Shown here: positions 9,760-18,799 of the stretch, one piece after another
How positions within the stretch are numbered: position 1 is the stretch's first letter
Layout of the letters: every line of letters starts with the position of its first letter
From: Sphingobacterium detergens
GTDB taxonomy: Bacteria > Bacteroidota > Bacteroidia > Sphingobacteriales > Sphingobacteriaceae
Assembly: GCF_003610355.1 (NCBI RefSeq)
Contig: NZ_RAPY01000001.1
Location: forward strand, 1,302,001 to 1,366,000
DNA: 64,000 nucleotides
Direction of reading: 5' to 3'
Notes under the pieces: model-generated
What the model was told of the DNA's origin: nothing
Databases searched by the model: none
Seen by the model: only the letters and a program-made list of their open reading frames with translations
Translations under genes and position numbers: made by a program

Positions 9760-10092
9760 ATGATAAAATATTTATACTTGTTTCTTGCTATTGCGGCAGA
9801 AATTTTCGCTACGACTTTCCTAAAGAAATCTGAGGGATTTACCTTGTGGAAACCTACCGTCATCTGTATCATTGGTTACATTATCGCTTTTTATTTCCTG
9901 AGCATCACATTGAAATACCTTCCTGTCGGAATATCCTATGCTATCTGGTCGGGGGTTGGTATCGTTGCCATTACATTGATAGGGATGATTTTGTTTAAAC
10001 AGATTCCTGATACACCAGCAGTAATCGGAATGATATTAATCGTCGCTGGGGTAATTATTATCAATGTCTTTTCAAAAATGGGCGCACATTAG
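9760..10092 (+). CDS. Small multidrug resistance (SMR) efflux protein, EmrE/QacE-like
   Basis: The 110-residue product, from ATG 9760, has exactly the family size and four membrane helices. The essential proton/drug-coupling Glu is residue 14 (LAIAAEIFATT). Also present are the typical SEGFTLWKPT, SYAIWSGVGIVAIT and IVAGVIIINVFSK. SMR proteins are inner-membrane dimers exchanging protons for cationic drugs or guanidinium. Here it stands alone rather than as a paired SMR set, which favours an EmrE-like multidrug role. The 13 extra upstream codons overlap the promoter and were dropped. Confidence 0.92.
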   Translation: MIKYLYLFLAIAAEIFATTFLKKSEGFTLWKPTVICIIGYIIAFYFLSITLKYLPVGISYAIWSGVGIVAITLIGMILFKQIPDTPAVIGMILIVAGVIIINVFSKMGAH

Positions 10093-10113
10093 CTGATCTA
10101 AAAACTAAATGTG

Positions 10114-10121
10114 TATTTTTG
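10114..10121 (+). promoter_or_regulatory. -7 box TATTTTTG of the DEAD-box-like gene
   Basis: It matches TAnnTTTG. The predicted start near 10126 gives a leader of about 20 nt to the GTG at 10146. Confidence 0.4.
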
Positions 10122-10145
10122 CAACTTACATAAACTAAAGGATAC

Positions 10146-11441
10146 GTGTCGTTAGAGAAACTAAAACTAAGCAAAAGATTGACTGCTACGATGACCGAGC
10201 TCGGTTATTTGGCTCCAAAGGAAGTTCAGAGTAGATGTATTTCCAGAATTCTTGGCGGACAGGATGTTATTGCGATTGCTCCTGAAGGAGCGGGCAAGAC
10301 CACTACTTATGTATTATCAACCTTGATGAAATTAAAATTCACGGATGATGAAGCACCTAAGTTTTTAATCTTGGCTCCCAATGAAGAACGCATCGACGAG
10401 ATCGTTGAAAAATTCTACCAACTAAGCAAAAATAGAGATCTTCGTATTATTGGATTGCGTGCCGGGGGAAGTATGGAAGAAGAAATAGAAGAACTAGTTG
10501 CTGGAAAGGACATTGTAGTCGCGACACCGAACCGTGCACGGGCAATCTATCTCAAATTAGCCCTCAATCTAAACCGTATCCAAACGTTAATTATTGATGA
10601 TGCAGAAGAAATCATCAAACAGGGCATGCAAAATCCTGTAAGGGAATTAGCAGAAAGTTGTGGTAAAGTACAGCACTTGGTCTTCAGTACTGTTGAACAT
10701 CAGAAGCTGTATGACATGATTGATAAGCATCTAAATGAGGATTATGCTTTGATTGAAGTGGATGAATTGGAGAATGAAACCATTGACACTTTAGATCTTT
10801 TATTGTACCATCTTCCCAATTTCACCACAAAAATCAATCTACTGAATTACCTTCTACAAGATAAAGAGGTTTTTCAAAAAGTGATTGTTTTTGTAAATTC
10901 AAAGCTTACAGCACAAAAGCTTGCTACTAGCCTATTTCAACAAGGGAAAGAGGAAATCGCTATTCTAAATCCACTATTTTATGATGATTTTGGTTTTGAA
11001 ACAACAGCAGACTTTATAGAGAGTGAGCAAACTCGTGTTTTGATCATTGCCCGGGAAAACACCAATGCAGTTGATCTTGCAAATATTCCTTTTATTTTTC
11101 AGTTTGAATTGCCAAATGAAAAAGAGGAATTTTTAAACCATTTAGTCAAAAATGACGAAAATGAGGACTCCGTGGTATTGACATTTACAACCGATCTGGA
11201 ACTTCCGATGGTCAGAAAAATAGAACAGGCTGTAGGTAAGCGAATGGATGTCCTGGATCTTCCTGAGGATCTGCAGATTTACAATCCCACAAGTGATAAA
11301 AAGAAAAAATCAACCAAGGAGGAACAAGAAGATAGTTCCCGCGGTGGAGCTTTTCACCAAAAGAAGGAAAGTAATTCCAAAACTTTCAATTATGGAGGTG
11401 GTGAAAAAGCAAAAATGACGATGAAATTGAAAAAGAAATAA
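10146..11441 (+). CDS. DEAD-box helicase-like protein with degenerate catalytic motifs
   Basis: The 431-residue product, from a GTG start, has the two-RecA-domain layout of DEAD-box proteins. Motif I is kept as APEGAGKTT (about residue 40). Other motifs are altered: PTRELA is LAPNEERI, DEAD is DDAE, SAT is STVE, motif V is RENTNAVDL, and the HRxGRxGR arginine-finger motif is NHLVKNDE. The C-terminus is a charged, Gly/Lys-rich tail typical of RNA-binding members. It may bind ATP or RNA but is unlikely to be a normal unwinding enzyme. It is a single-gene unit with its own promoter and a strong terminator. Confidence 0.8.
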   Translation: MSLEKLKLSKRLTATMTELGYLAPKEVQSRCISRILGGQDVIAIAPEGAGKTTTYVLSTLMKLKFTDDEAPKFLILAPNEERIDEIVEKFYQLSKNRDLRIIGLRAGGSMEEEIEELVAGKDIVVATPNRARAIYLKLALNLNRIQTLIIDDAEEIIKQGMQNPVRELAESCGKVQHLVFSTVEHQKLYDMIDKHLNEDYALIEVDELENETIDTLDLLLYHLPNFTTKINLLNYLLQDKEVFQKVIVFVNSKLTAQKLATSLFQQGKEEIAILNPLFYDDFGFETTADFIESEQTRVLIIARENTNAVDLANIPFIFQFELPNEKEEFLNHLVKNDENEDSVVLTFTTDLELPMVRKIEQAVGKRMDVLDLPEDLQIYNPTSDKKKKSTKEEQEDSSRGGAFHQKKESNSKTFNYGGGEKAKMTMKLKKK

Positions 11442-11443
11442 AT

Positions 11444-11476
11444 AAAAAAGGGAAGTTTAAACTTCCCTTTTTTATT
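11444..11476 (+). terminator. Intrinsic terminator after the DEAD-box-like gene
   Basis: GGGAAG/CTTCCC with a TTTAAA centre (11450-11467) is followed by six T. It begins just after the stop codon at 11441. Confidence 0.85.
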
Positions 11477-11600
11477 AAAATGTCAGCTTTTCATTGATCC
11501 TTTGAGGCATCGATGAGCTCGTTACGCTGAGTTTGTTGATCAGAAAGAAAAAAACCAGTCGAGTTTCAACGTTAAGGCTGCCTGTGCACATATAATAGCT

Positions 11601-12695
11601 TTATTTCAGCACCTTTTTCAGCAACTTAATATATGCATTTGCGATATGTTCCATCCCCTGATCATTGGGGTGCGCATAGTCTACTGTTGAGTTTAGGTCC
11701 AACCCCAGTTCCCCGCTCGATAGCATAAAAATCTGCCGAACACCCTGTGACTGTAATTTCTCGTAGGTCGCTTTCAAGACGCGGCTACTTTGCTGATATT
11801 CTTTGTTTTTGTCTTCGTTAAATACAGTATTGATATTTCCAGAACTATGCTGTGTCAATATGATCGGTGTTGTCGGATGTTCCTTTCTTAAAAAGGTAAC
11901 CGCATTGACCAATAGCGAATCCAATTGTTTTTCGCTGAGTGATTTAGTAATCGCGAGATTCGGAATACAATCCAAAATATAACATGCGGCGTCCACCTGA
12001 TTCATTACATTTAGGATAGGCTGTTCAAGACGACCGTTACCTGAAAAACATAAATTCAACATCTCGTTATTAACAGCTCTACCTACCTGACTTGTCCAGG
12101 CAAGACCCGGCCGGCTGGTACATGCCCCCTGTCCTATAGAAGTGCCATAGACCACGATAGGTTTCGAGGTAGCGGTATGTGTATATGTTAATTTAGCATC
12201 ATTAGGAACACCTATTTTCAACCATTTAACTGTATTATACAAAGGCAGATACAAGCGATAGCTAAAGTTACTATTCGTGCCTATATTTTTCCAAGTATAA
12301 GAAATCGTGTCTGAAAAATCATAATTACCGTAAGCCCATTTCCAAACTTTATGCGTTGTATCATAGGCATAAAGATCCAGTCCACTCACACCGGTAGTAG
12401 GCATATGGGGCATATTCAATCCGCCGGAAACTTGATATTGCACTGTAATTTCCGAAGCTGATGTCTGAAAATCAATATAGAGTCCAGCAGAATTTTGTCC
12501 CAGTTCCCAGACTGGTTTGCGCACCTGCTTTTCCAGCTCATCCGGTAGTCGACCAAAAGCTGTAAGCTTCTGATTGTCGAGTCGGCCTTCAACATGCTTA
12601 TCGTCAAGAGGCGAAAACCAGGTATAATTTTGCTGTCCTTTGACAATCGAAAGCGAGAACAGCATCAGAGCCATGAGAGAAACTTTTGAAAACAT
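11601..12695 (-). CDS. Exported SGNH/GDSL-type hydrolase
   Basis: The 364-residue product has a signal peptide (LMALMLFSLSIVKGQ, cleaved near residue 21) and an N-terminal beta domain to about residue 175. The SGNH catalytic domain follows. The nucleophile block is YGTSIGQGACTS (Ser near 187, GTSI instead of GDSL), the Asn/Gly block is CFSGNGRLEQP, and the catalytic Asp/His block is DYAHPNDQGMEHIA. This fits the Bacteroidota two-domain family of secreted carbohydrate- or lipid-esterases. The substrate is not predictable. It is a single gene, separated from kdsA by a terminator. Confidence 0.85.
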   Translation of the reverse strand: MFSKVSLMALMLFSLSIVKGQQNYTWFSPLDDKHVEGRLDNQKLTAFGRLPDELEKQVRKPVWELGQNSAGLYIDFQTSASEITVQYQVSGGLNMPHMPTTGVSGLDLYAYDTTHKVWKWAYGNYDFSDTISYTWKNIGTNSNFSYRLYLPLYNTVKWLKIGVPNDAKLTYTHTATSKPIVVYGTSIGQGACTSRPGLAWTSQVGRAVNNEMLNLCFSGNGRLEQPILNVMNQVDAACYILDCIPNLAITKSLSEKQLDSLLVNAVTFLRKEHPTTPIILTQHSSGNINTVFNEDKNKEYQQSSRVLKATYEKLQSQGVRQIFMLSSGELGLDLNSTVDYAHPNDQGMEHIANAYIKLLKKVLK

Positions 12696-12724
12696 ACGAT
12701 AGTTTAGATTTGAGTTTGAATTGA

Positions 12725-12752
12725 TTAAAAAAAGGAGCCTATTGGCTCCTTT
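12725..12752 (-). terminator. Intrinsic terminator downstream of kdsA
   Basis: The inverted repeat AAAGGAGCC/GGCTCCTTT with a TATT loop is followed by a T run on the minus strand. It ends the recQ-kdsA transcript before the SGNH hydrolase gene. Confidence 0.85.
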
Positions 12753-12774
12753 CTATTACGATTTATTTATTATA

Positions 12775-13590
12775 CTATAAAATAGCTTGTCTTACACGTA
12801 CTAGTTTTTCCATCAATCCTTCAAGTAGATCGAGGTGCAACATATTTGCCCCATCAGATTTTGCATTTGCAGGATCAGGATGGGTTTCTATAAATAGACC
12901 ATCAGCCCCAACAGCAATCGCCGCTTTGGCAATTGTTTCGATCAAGGCAGGCTTTCCACCTGTTACCCCTGAAGTCTGATTTGGCTGCTGAAGTGAATGT
13001 GTACAATCCATTATAGTCGGCACATTAAAAGCACGCATTTCAGGAATTCCTCTATAGTCAACGATCAGATCCTGGTAGCCAAATGTGTTGCCACGATCGG
13101 TCAAAAATACCTTTTCATTCCCAGACTCTACAATCTTGTCTACGGCAAACTTCATGGATCCCGCACTTAAAAACTGTCCTTTTTTTACGTTAACGACTTT
13201 ATTGGTTTTTGCTGCAGCGACCAATAAATCCGTTTGTCTACATAAAAATGCCGGAATTTGAAGAACATCTACGTAAGCTGCGGCCATTTCCGCTTCATGG
13301 CTTTCATGGATATCCGTTACGGTAGGAACGCCGAAGGTCTTCCCTACTTTCTCCAAAATTTTCAGCGCTTTTTCATCTCCGATACCCATAAAAGAATCCA
13401 AACGAGACCTGTTGGCCTTACGATATGAACCTTTAAAAATATAAGGGATATTGAGTTTATCTGTAATAGTAACAATCTTTTCAGCAATCCGCAAAGCGAT
13501 TTCTTCTCCCTCAATTGCACATGGCCCTGCCATTAAAAAGAAATTCTGCGAAGTTCCATTCTTTATTTCAGGAATGTATTTGTTAATCAT
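12775..13590 (-). CDS. kdsA: 3-deoxy-8-phosphooctulonate synthase (Kdo-8-phosphate synthase)
   Basis: The 271 residues match the usual KdsA length. Diagnostic segments are FFLMAGPCAIEGEE at the start, FKGSYRKANRSR (phosphoenolpyruvate/arabinose-5-phosphate binding), VTDIHES, IPAFLCRQTDLL, NVKKGQFLSAGSMKFAV and LFIETHPDPANAKSDGANML. It condenses arabinose 5-phosphate with phosphoenolpyruvate in the cytoplasm to make Kdo-8-phosphate for lipopolysaccharide. It lies 18 nt after recQ on the same strand. kdsD, which supplies its substrate, is transcribed divergently on the other side of recQ. Confidence 0.97.
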   Translation of the reverse strand: MINKYIPEIKNGTSQNFFLMAGPCAIEGEEIALRIAEKIVTITDKLNIPYIFKGSYRKANRSRLDSFMGIGDEKALKILEKVGKTFGVPTVTDIHESHEAEMAAAYVDVLQIPAFLCRQTDLLVAAAKTNKVVNVKKGQFLSAGSMKFAVDKIVESGNEKVFLTDRGNTFGYQDLIVDYRGIPEMRAFNVPTIMDCTHSLQQPNQTSGVTGGKPALIETIAKAAIAVGADGLFIETHPDPANAKSDGANMLHLDLLEGLMEKLVRVRQAIL

Positions 13591-13608
13591 ATGAATTATA
13601 TAAAAATT

Positions 13609-15798
13609 TTAATTACCCAATTCCGATAAAAATTTGATACGCATCAATTGAAGGTCTTCAAAACTATAATCGTCTCCTCCTAATTCCTTAAGCGCATCAT
13701 TGATCGAATCAGTTTCAGCTGTTTTAAAGTAATCGTACACTTCGTCCTGACGATCTTCATCAATAATTTCGTCAATAAAATAATTGATATTTATCTTGGT
13801 ACCGGCATTAACGATCGTTTCAATTTCCTTTAATATTTCCTCGTAGGTAATCCCCTTTGCTGCGGCAATATCATCCAGCGCGAGCTTGCGGTCAATATTT
13901 TGGATGATCGCCACTTTCAACGCAGATTTATTTGCTGTACTTTTGATAACCAGGTCTACAGGTCGGTCGATTTCATTTTCCTCCACATAGTCCTTGATCA
14001 GCGCAATAAAGGAAGCTCCAAATTTAATCGCCTTACCATTCCCTACCCCTTGAATCTGTTTTAATTCGTCGATATTGACCGGGTAATGTGTACACATTTC
14101 CTCTAAGGAAGGATCTTGGAAGATCACAAATGGCGGCAATGATTTACTCTTAGCGATCTTTTTACGCAGATCTTTGAGCATACCCAGTAAGGTCGTGTCG
14201 AGTGCTCCAGTTCCATGACCAGCCTCGTCTCCAGCCGTACTTTCGGCACTTTCAATAGGGCGGTTTAAAACAAACTTTAACTGGTAAGGATTGTCTATAT
14301 AATTCCGACCGATATCCGTTAATTTCAACAAACCATAGTGATCAATATCTTTCTCAACAAAGTTGTCCAATACGGCTTGTCGTAACAGTGATTTCCAATA
14401 GATAGTACCTTTTTCTTTTCCTGAACCAAATAGACGGTGTTCGTCATGTTTGTAGGACGATACAGGTTGATTGTTCTGCCCGATCATCACGTTAATGACA
14501 TGGTGATCGTCAAATTTTTCGCCCTGTTCTTTAATAAAGCCCAATACATCTTTTAGGGATTCTTCGGCTTCAAAATATTCTTTTTCCGAACGGCAATTGT
14601 CGCACATGTTACTACAACCCTGTTCGTCAAAGTTTTCTCCGAAATAATGAAGAATCTGTTTCCGACGACAGACGGCAGATTCGGAATAATCGATGACTTC
14701 TTTCAGGATCTGCGTACCGATCTCACGTTCGGCCACAGGTTTATCTTTCATGAATTTTGTCAGCTTTTCAACATCTTTCTCCGAATAGAAAGCCAAACAA
14801 TAGCCATCGCCCCCATCACGGCCAGCGCGCCCAGTTTCCTGGTAGTAGCCTTCCATGGATTTTGGAATATCATGGTGGATAACATAACGGACATCCGGTT
14901 TGTCAATCCCCATACCAAAGGCGATTGTTGCGACAATCACTTCCACATCCTCCATCAAGAATTTATCTTGCGTATCAGCCCTTGTTTTCGCATCAAGGCC
15001 TGCGTGGTAGGGCAGCGCTTTAATACCGTTTAGGTTCAATACCTCGCTTATTTCTTCAACTTTCTTTCTGCTCAAGCAATAGACAATACCTGTTTTGCCT
15101 GGTTTTGTTTTGATAAAGCGCACAATTTCTTTAACCACGTCTTTTTTGGGACGTACCTCATAGTATAAATTGCTCCGATTGAATGATGATTTAAATAGCA
15201 CAGCATCATTCATCTGTAAGTTTTTACGGATATCAGATTGCACTTTTGGAGTCGCTGTTGCTGTCAACGCAATGATTGGAATATTAGCACCTATCTCATT
15301 GATAACCTGACGTATTTTGCGGTATTCCGGTCTAAAATCATGTCCCCATTCTGAAATACAATGTGCTTCATCTACGGCAACAAAAGATACGGTAATCTGA
15401 TGCAAGAACTCCACATTATCTTGCTTAGCAAGTGATTCTGGAGCTACATAGAGTAACTTGGTCTTTCCTGCAAGCACATCCTCCTTTACACGGGTGATTT
15501 CACTCTTGTTCAGTGAGGAGTTTAAAAAATGAGCGATACTGTCTTCGCCGCCGAACGCGCGAAGTTGATCTACTTGATTTTTCATTAAAGCAATCAACGG
15601 GGAAATTACAATTGCGGTTCCCTCACTCATGAGTGCTGGCAGTTGATAACAAATTGATTTCCCTCCCCCGGTTGGCATAATAACAAACGTATCCTTCTTT
15701 TGAAGAATGCTGGTTATAATAGCCTCTTGATCTCCTTTAAAAGTATCAAAACCAAAAAAATCCTGTAAATTGTCGAAAAGTGATTTTTCTATTTCCAT
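13609..15798 (-). CDS. recQ: ATP-dependent DNA helicase RecQ
   Basis: The 729-residue product has Walker A MPTGGGKSICYQLPAL near residue 40, the DEAH box DEAHCISEWGHDFRPEY near 138 and motif VI QETGRAGRDG near 330. The zinc-binding Cys set (CRRKQILHYFG and CSNMCDNC) is near 380-405, followed by a winged-helix RQC region. An HRDC domain (PPFVIFQDPSLEEMC, IQGVGNGKA) follows at about 540-600. A C-terminal helix-turn-helix extension makes it longer than E. coli RecQ, as is usual in Bacteroidota. It is a 3'-5' helicase for recombination repair. A minus-strand -7 box lies at 15810-15817. Confidence 0.96.
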   Translation of the reverse strand: MEIEKSLFDNLQDFFGFDTFKGDQEAIITSILQKKDTFVIMPTGGGKSICYQLPALMSEGTAIVISPLIALMKNQVDQLRAFGGEDSIAHFLNSSLNKSEITRVKEDVLAGKTKLLYVAPESLAKQDNVEFLHQITVSFVAVDEAHCISEWGHDFRPEYRKIRQVINEIGANIPIIALTATATPKVQSDIRKNLQMNDAVLFKSSFNRSNLYYEVRPKKDVVKEIVRFIKTKPGKTGIVYCLSRKKVEEISEVLNLNGIKALPYHAGLDAKTRADTQDKFLMEDVEVIVATIAFGMGIDKPDVRYVIHHDIPKSMEGYYQETGRAGRDGGDGYCLAFYSEKDVEKLTKFMKDKPVAEREIGTQILKEVIDYSESAVCRRKQILHYFGENFDEQGCSNMCDNCRSEKEYFEAEESLKDVLGFIKEQGEKFDDHHVINVMIGQNNQPVSSYKHDEHRLFGSGKEKGTIYWKSLLRQAVLDNFVEKDIDHYGLLKLTDIGRNYIDNPYQLKFVLNRPIESAESTAGDEAGHGTGALDTTLLGMLKDLRKKIAKSKSLPPFVIFQDPSLEEMCTHYPVNIDELKQIQGVGNGKAIKFGASFIALIKDYVEENEIDRPVDLVIKSTANKSALKVAIIQNIDRKLALDDIAAAKGITYEEILKEIETIVNAGTKININYFIDEIIDEDRQDEVYDYFKTAETDSINDALKELGGDDYSFEDLQLMRIKFLSELGN

Positions 15799-15809
15799 TG
15801 CGCCTTGGG

Positions 15810-15817
15810 CAAAAATA
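15810..15817 (-). promoter_or_regulatory. -7 box TATTTTTG of recQ-kdsA
   Basis: It reads TATTTTTG on the minus strand. The predicted start near 15805 leaves only about 7 nt before the recQ ATG at 15798, a very short leader. Confidence 0.4.
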
Positions 15818-15854
15818 AGATAGATAAATGAAGAAATAATCCTGAAAAATAATC

Positions 15855-15862
15855 TATTTTTG
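15855..15862 (+). promoter_or_regulatory. -7 box TATTTTTG of kdsD
   Basis: It matches TAnnTTTG, divergent to the recQ box 38 nt away. The predicted start near 15867 leaves about 33 nt to the GTG at 15900. No clear -33 element was found. Confidence 0.4.
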
Positions 15863-15899
15863 CAATCTATTCTAATACATAAAAGTAAGAGTATTTTTT

Positions 15900-16865
15900 G
15901 TGAAAAACAACTACGAAATAAAAAATATAGCTATTCAAGCTATTCAAGAAGAAGCCAAAGCAGTAGCTGCTCTGGCTCAATATATTGATGATGATTTTGT
16001 TACCGTTATAAATAAAATCCTGCATCTTCAGGGTCGGGTAATCGTCACAGGCATCGGAAAAAGTGCCATTATCGCACAAAAGATTGTTGCAACATTAAAT
16101 TCGACAGGCACGCCCTCTATCTTTATGCATGCAGCAGATGCCATCCATGGGGATCTGGGTATTATCCAACAGCATGATTTAATTATTGCCATATCCAAAA
16201 GCGGTAATACACCTGAAATCAAGGTCTTGGTTCCATTTCTAAAACAAACGAAAAATACGTTGGTAGCTTTGGTTGGCAACACGGAGTCCTACTTGGCGAA
16301 AAATGCGGATTACATACTAAACACCACTGTTGAGAAAGAAGCTTGTCCAAATAATTTGGCGCCGACATCGAGCACAACGGCACAATTAGCCATGGGCGAC
16401 GCACTAGCTGTTGTGCTACAGGAATGTCGTGATTTTACAGACCAGGATTTTGCGAAGTACCACCCTGGTGGTGCCCTGGGCAAAAAGCTCTACTTAAAAG
16501 TGGCGGACTTATCTGATCAAAATGGTAAACCTAGCGTACAATTGGATGCTAACGTCAGAGATATTATTATCACTATCACGCAATTCAGACTGGGCGCAGT
16601 AGCTGTCTTGGACGGCGCGCAGATCCAGGGTATTATTACCGATGGGGATATCCGTCGTATGCTCGAAAGACATACTGACCTCGCAACGATCAGCGCAGCA
16701 GATATTATGGGCAAATCACCAAAGGTGATCGATAAAAATGAACTGGCAGCCAATGCGCTTCATATCATGCGGGAAAACAATATCACGCAGCTATTGGTAT
16801 CAGATCAAGGGAACTATGACGGGGTTATCCATATCCAAGATCTGCTTAAAGAGGGTATAATCTAA
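15900..16865 (+). CDS. kdsD: Arabinose-5-phosphate isomerase (KpsF/GutQ family)
   Basis: The 321-residue product, from a GTG start, has an N-terminal SIS domain with VIVTGIGKSAIIAQKIVATL, DAIHGDLG, IAISKSGNTPEIK and PTSSTTAQLAMGDALAV. A pair of CBS domains follows (about residues 205-321), with GIITDGDIRRML and the ending GVIHIQDLLKEGI. Length and order match KdsD. It interconverts ribulose 5-phosphate and arabinose 5-phosphate, the substrate of KdsA, so the two Kdo genes flank recQ. Confidence 0.95.
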   Translation: MKNNYEIKNIAIQAIQEEAKAVAALAQYIDDDFVTVINKILHLQGRVIVTGIGKSAIIAQKIVATLNSTGTPSIFMHAADAIHGDLGIIQQHDLIIAISKSGNTPEIKVLVPFLKQTKNTLVALVGNTESYLAKNADYILNTTVEKEACPNNLAPTSSTTAQLAMGDALAVVLQECRDFTDQDFAKYHPGGALGKKLYLKVADLSDQNGKPSVQLDANVRDIIITITQFRLGAVAVLDGAQIQGIITDGDIRRMLERHTDLATISAADIMGKSPKVIDKNELAANALHIMRENNITQLLVSDQGNYDGVIHIQDLLKEGII

Positions 16866-16963
16866 CTGTAATAAAGTTGTTAGATGTGTAATAAATTGAC
16901 AATAAATATTACATTTGGCATATCAGTTGTACTAGTTTAATCACAAAGTAATATCTTAGAAGC

Positions 16964-17338
16964 ATGAAAAAGTATATAACAATTTTAGCAGTGATCATTT
17001 CCTTTATCGGTTTTTCGTCTATGCAAGCTGGACAAGGGGAATTTAAATTTGAAAAAGAAACACATGATTTCGGCAAGATTCCGGCTGGAACACCTGTATC
17101 ATATAATTTTAAATTTTCAAACACAGGCAGTGAGCCTATTATCATTTCGAATGTAGTCCCGACTTGTGGCTGTTCGGTAGCCGAGTTTACTAAAACTCCA
17201 ATCAAACCGGGAGAAACAGGAACAATCAAGGTAACGTATAACGCCGCAGCCAAAGCGCCATTTACCAAAAGTTTTACGGTACAATCGAACACCAAAACAC
17301 CTGTAAAGACACTTTATATTAAAGGGATTGTGGAATAA
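16964..17338 (+). CDS. DUF1573 exported protein
   Basis: The 124-residue product has a signal peptide (ILAVIISFIGFSSMQAG) followed by one Ig-like DUF1573 domain. The hallmarks are KETHDFGKIPAGTPVSYNFK, NVVPTCGCSVAEF and KPGETGTIKVTYN. The TCGCS motif is the family signature. These small periplasmic or surface proteins are abundant in Bacteroidota and have no settled function. It lies about 100 nt after kdsD and ends at a strong bidirectional terminator. Confidence 0.93.
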   Translation: MKKYITILAVIISFIGFSSMQAGQGEFKFEKETHDFGKIPAGTPVSYNFKFSNTGSEPIIISNVVPTCGCSVAEFTKTPIKPGETGTIKVTYNAAAKAPFTKSFTVQSNTKTPVKTLYIKGIVE

Positions 17339-17351
17339 AAATCCGACAGAT

Positions 17352-17393
17352 AAAACGAAAAAAGCCACATCCTGATGTGGCTTTTTTCGTTTT
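17352..17393. terminator. Strong bidirectional hairpin terminator after the DUF1573 gene
   Basis: A perfect 20-bp inverted repeat (17352-17371 with 17374-17393) with AAAAAA and TTTTTT inside its arms can stop transcription on either strand. Confidence 0.88.
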
Positions 17394-17401
17394 ATTTTGG
17401 T

Positions 17402-17409
17402 TAGCTTTG
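17402..17409 (+). promoter_or_regulatory. -7 box TAGCTTTG of the aminotransferase gene
   Basis: A perfect TAnnTTTG match. The predicted start near 17414 leaves a leader of about 21 nt to the ATG at 17435. Confidence 0.45.
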
Positions 17410-17434
17410 CACAACTAATTTTAAAAAAACTATA

Positions 17435-18634
17435 ATGCCAGTAATATCAGAAAAAGGGCTAAATATGCCTGCGTCACCCATCAGAAAACTGACGCCTTAT
17501 GCTGATCAAGCAAAAAAAGAAGGTAAAAAAATATACCACTTAAATATCGGGCAACCAGATATCCAAACACCTGAAATTATGCTTAATGCTTTGAAAAATA
17601 TTGATTTCAAAGTATGGGCTTATACACCTTCTGAAGGTACCGCCTCCTACCGAAAAAAATTAGCCGAGTATTATAACAAGCTAAATTACAATATTGAACC
17701 TACTGACATCCTTGTAACCAATGGTGGCTCAGAAGCAATCACCATTACGATGCAAGCCTGCTTAAATGAAGGTGAAGAAGTGATTATCCCAGAACCGTTT
17801 TATGCAAACTACAATGGTTTTGCCTGTTCTTCGGACATTGTGATCAAACCGATCATGTCTTATATTGAAAGTGGATTTGCACTACCTTCCATTGCAGAAT
17901 TTGAGAAAGTAATTACCGAGAAAACCAAAGCAATCTGCATCTGTAATCCCAACAATCCGACAGGTTATCTTTACTCGAGAGAAGAACTGGAAGCCTTACG
18001 CGAGCTTTGTCTGAAATACGATCTTTATCTTTTCTCCGATGAGGCTTATCGCGAATTTTGTTACGATGGCAGAGAGTTTATATCTCCGATGCACCTAGAA
18101 GGCCTCGAGAATAATGTTGTTATCTTTGATACCGTTTCAAAACGTTATTCAGCATGTGGTGCCCGTATAGGCTGTATTATCACCAAAAATAAAGAATTAT
18201 ATCAGACGGCATTGAAGTTTGCTCAGGCACGCTTAAGTCCATCTTTGGAGGGACAAATTGCTGGCGAAGCTGCTGTCGATACTCCGGATAGCTACTTTGA
18301 GGCGGTATCTAAAGAATATACAGCCAGAAGAGATGTATTGGTCAGCGGATTAAATGCAATTGATGGTGTATACTCTCCTAATCCCGGAGGTGCATTTTAT
18401 GTAGTTGCTAAGTTACCGATCGATAACGCGGATAAATTCTGCCAATGGATATTGGAGGAGTTTTCCTACAATAACGAAACGGTCATGATGGCGCCAGCAA
18501 CTGGCTTCTATAGCACGGAAGGTGCCGGAATAAATGAGGTTCGTCTAGCTTATGTATTGAATCAAAATGATCTTAAAAATGCATTGATCTGTTTGGAGAA
18601 AGCCCTAGAAGTATATCCAGGAAGAACGAATTAA
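17435..18634 (+). CDS. Pyridoxal-phosphate-dependent class I/II aminotransferase (aspartate aminotransferase-like)
   Basis: The 399-residue product has fold-type I landmarks: NIGQPDIQTPE near residue 37, NGGSEAITITMQACL (cofactor phosphate), CNPNNPTGYLYSREEL (Asn contacting the cofactor), FSDEAYREFCYDG (Asp to the pyridine) and the Schiff-base Lys in TVSKRYSACGARIG. The C-terminal substrate Arg lies in GINEVRLAYV. The class fits AspC/AatA-type enzymes, but substrate choice (aspartate, alanine, aromatic) cannot be read from the sequence. It is monocistronic between two terminators. Confidence 0.88.
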   Translation: MPVISEKGLNMPASPIRKLTPYADQAKKEGKKIYHLNIGQPDIQTPEIMLNALKNIDFKVWAYTPSEGTASYRKKLAEYYNKLNYNIEPTDILVTNGGSEAITITMQACLNEGEEVIIPEPFYANYNGFACSSDIVIKPIMSYIESGFALPSIAEFEKVITEKTKAICICNPNNPTGYLYSREELEALRELCLKYDLYLFSDEAYREFCYDGREFISPMHLEGLENNVVIFDTVSKRYSACGARIGCIITKNKELYQTALKFAQARLSPSLEGQIAGEAAVDTPDSYFEAVSKEYTARRDVLVSGLNAIDGVYSPNPGGAFYVVAKLPIDNADKFCQWILEEFSYNNETVMMAPATGFYSTEGAGINEVRLAYVLNQNDLKNALICLEKALEVYPGRTN

Positions 18635-18660
18635 ACAACAACAACAATAATATGTTATCA

Positions 18661-18692
18661 AAGCCGGTCCAAAAAAAGGACTGGCTTTTTTT
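18661..18692 (+). terminator. Intrinsic terminator after the aminotransferase gene
   Basis: The stem AAGCCGGTCC/GGACTGGCTT (one G-T pair) with an A7 loop is followed by seven T. Confidence 0.85.
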
Positions 18693-18799
18693 ATGCTCCA
18701 ATGATATCATAAGGGCAGTTTTCTTATCAATTTTAAAAAAAACAAAACAAACTTTCGAGCGACATTGTTCTTATTACAGTATAACTAAAGATATTGCAT

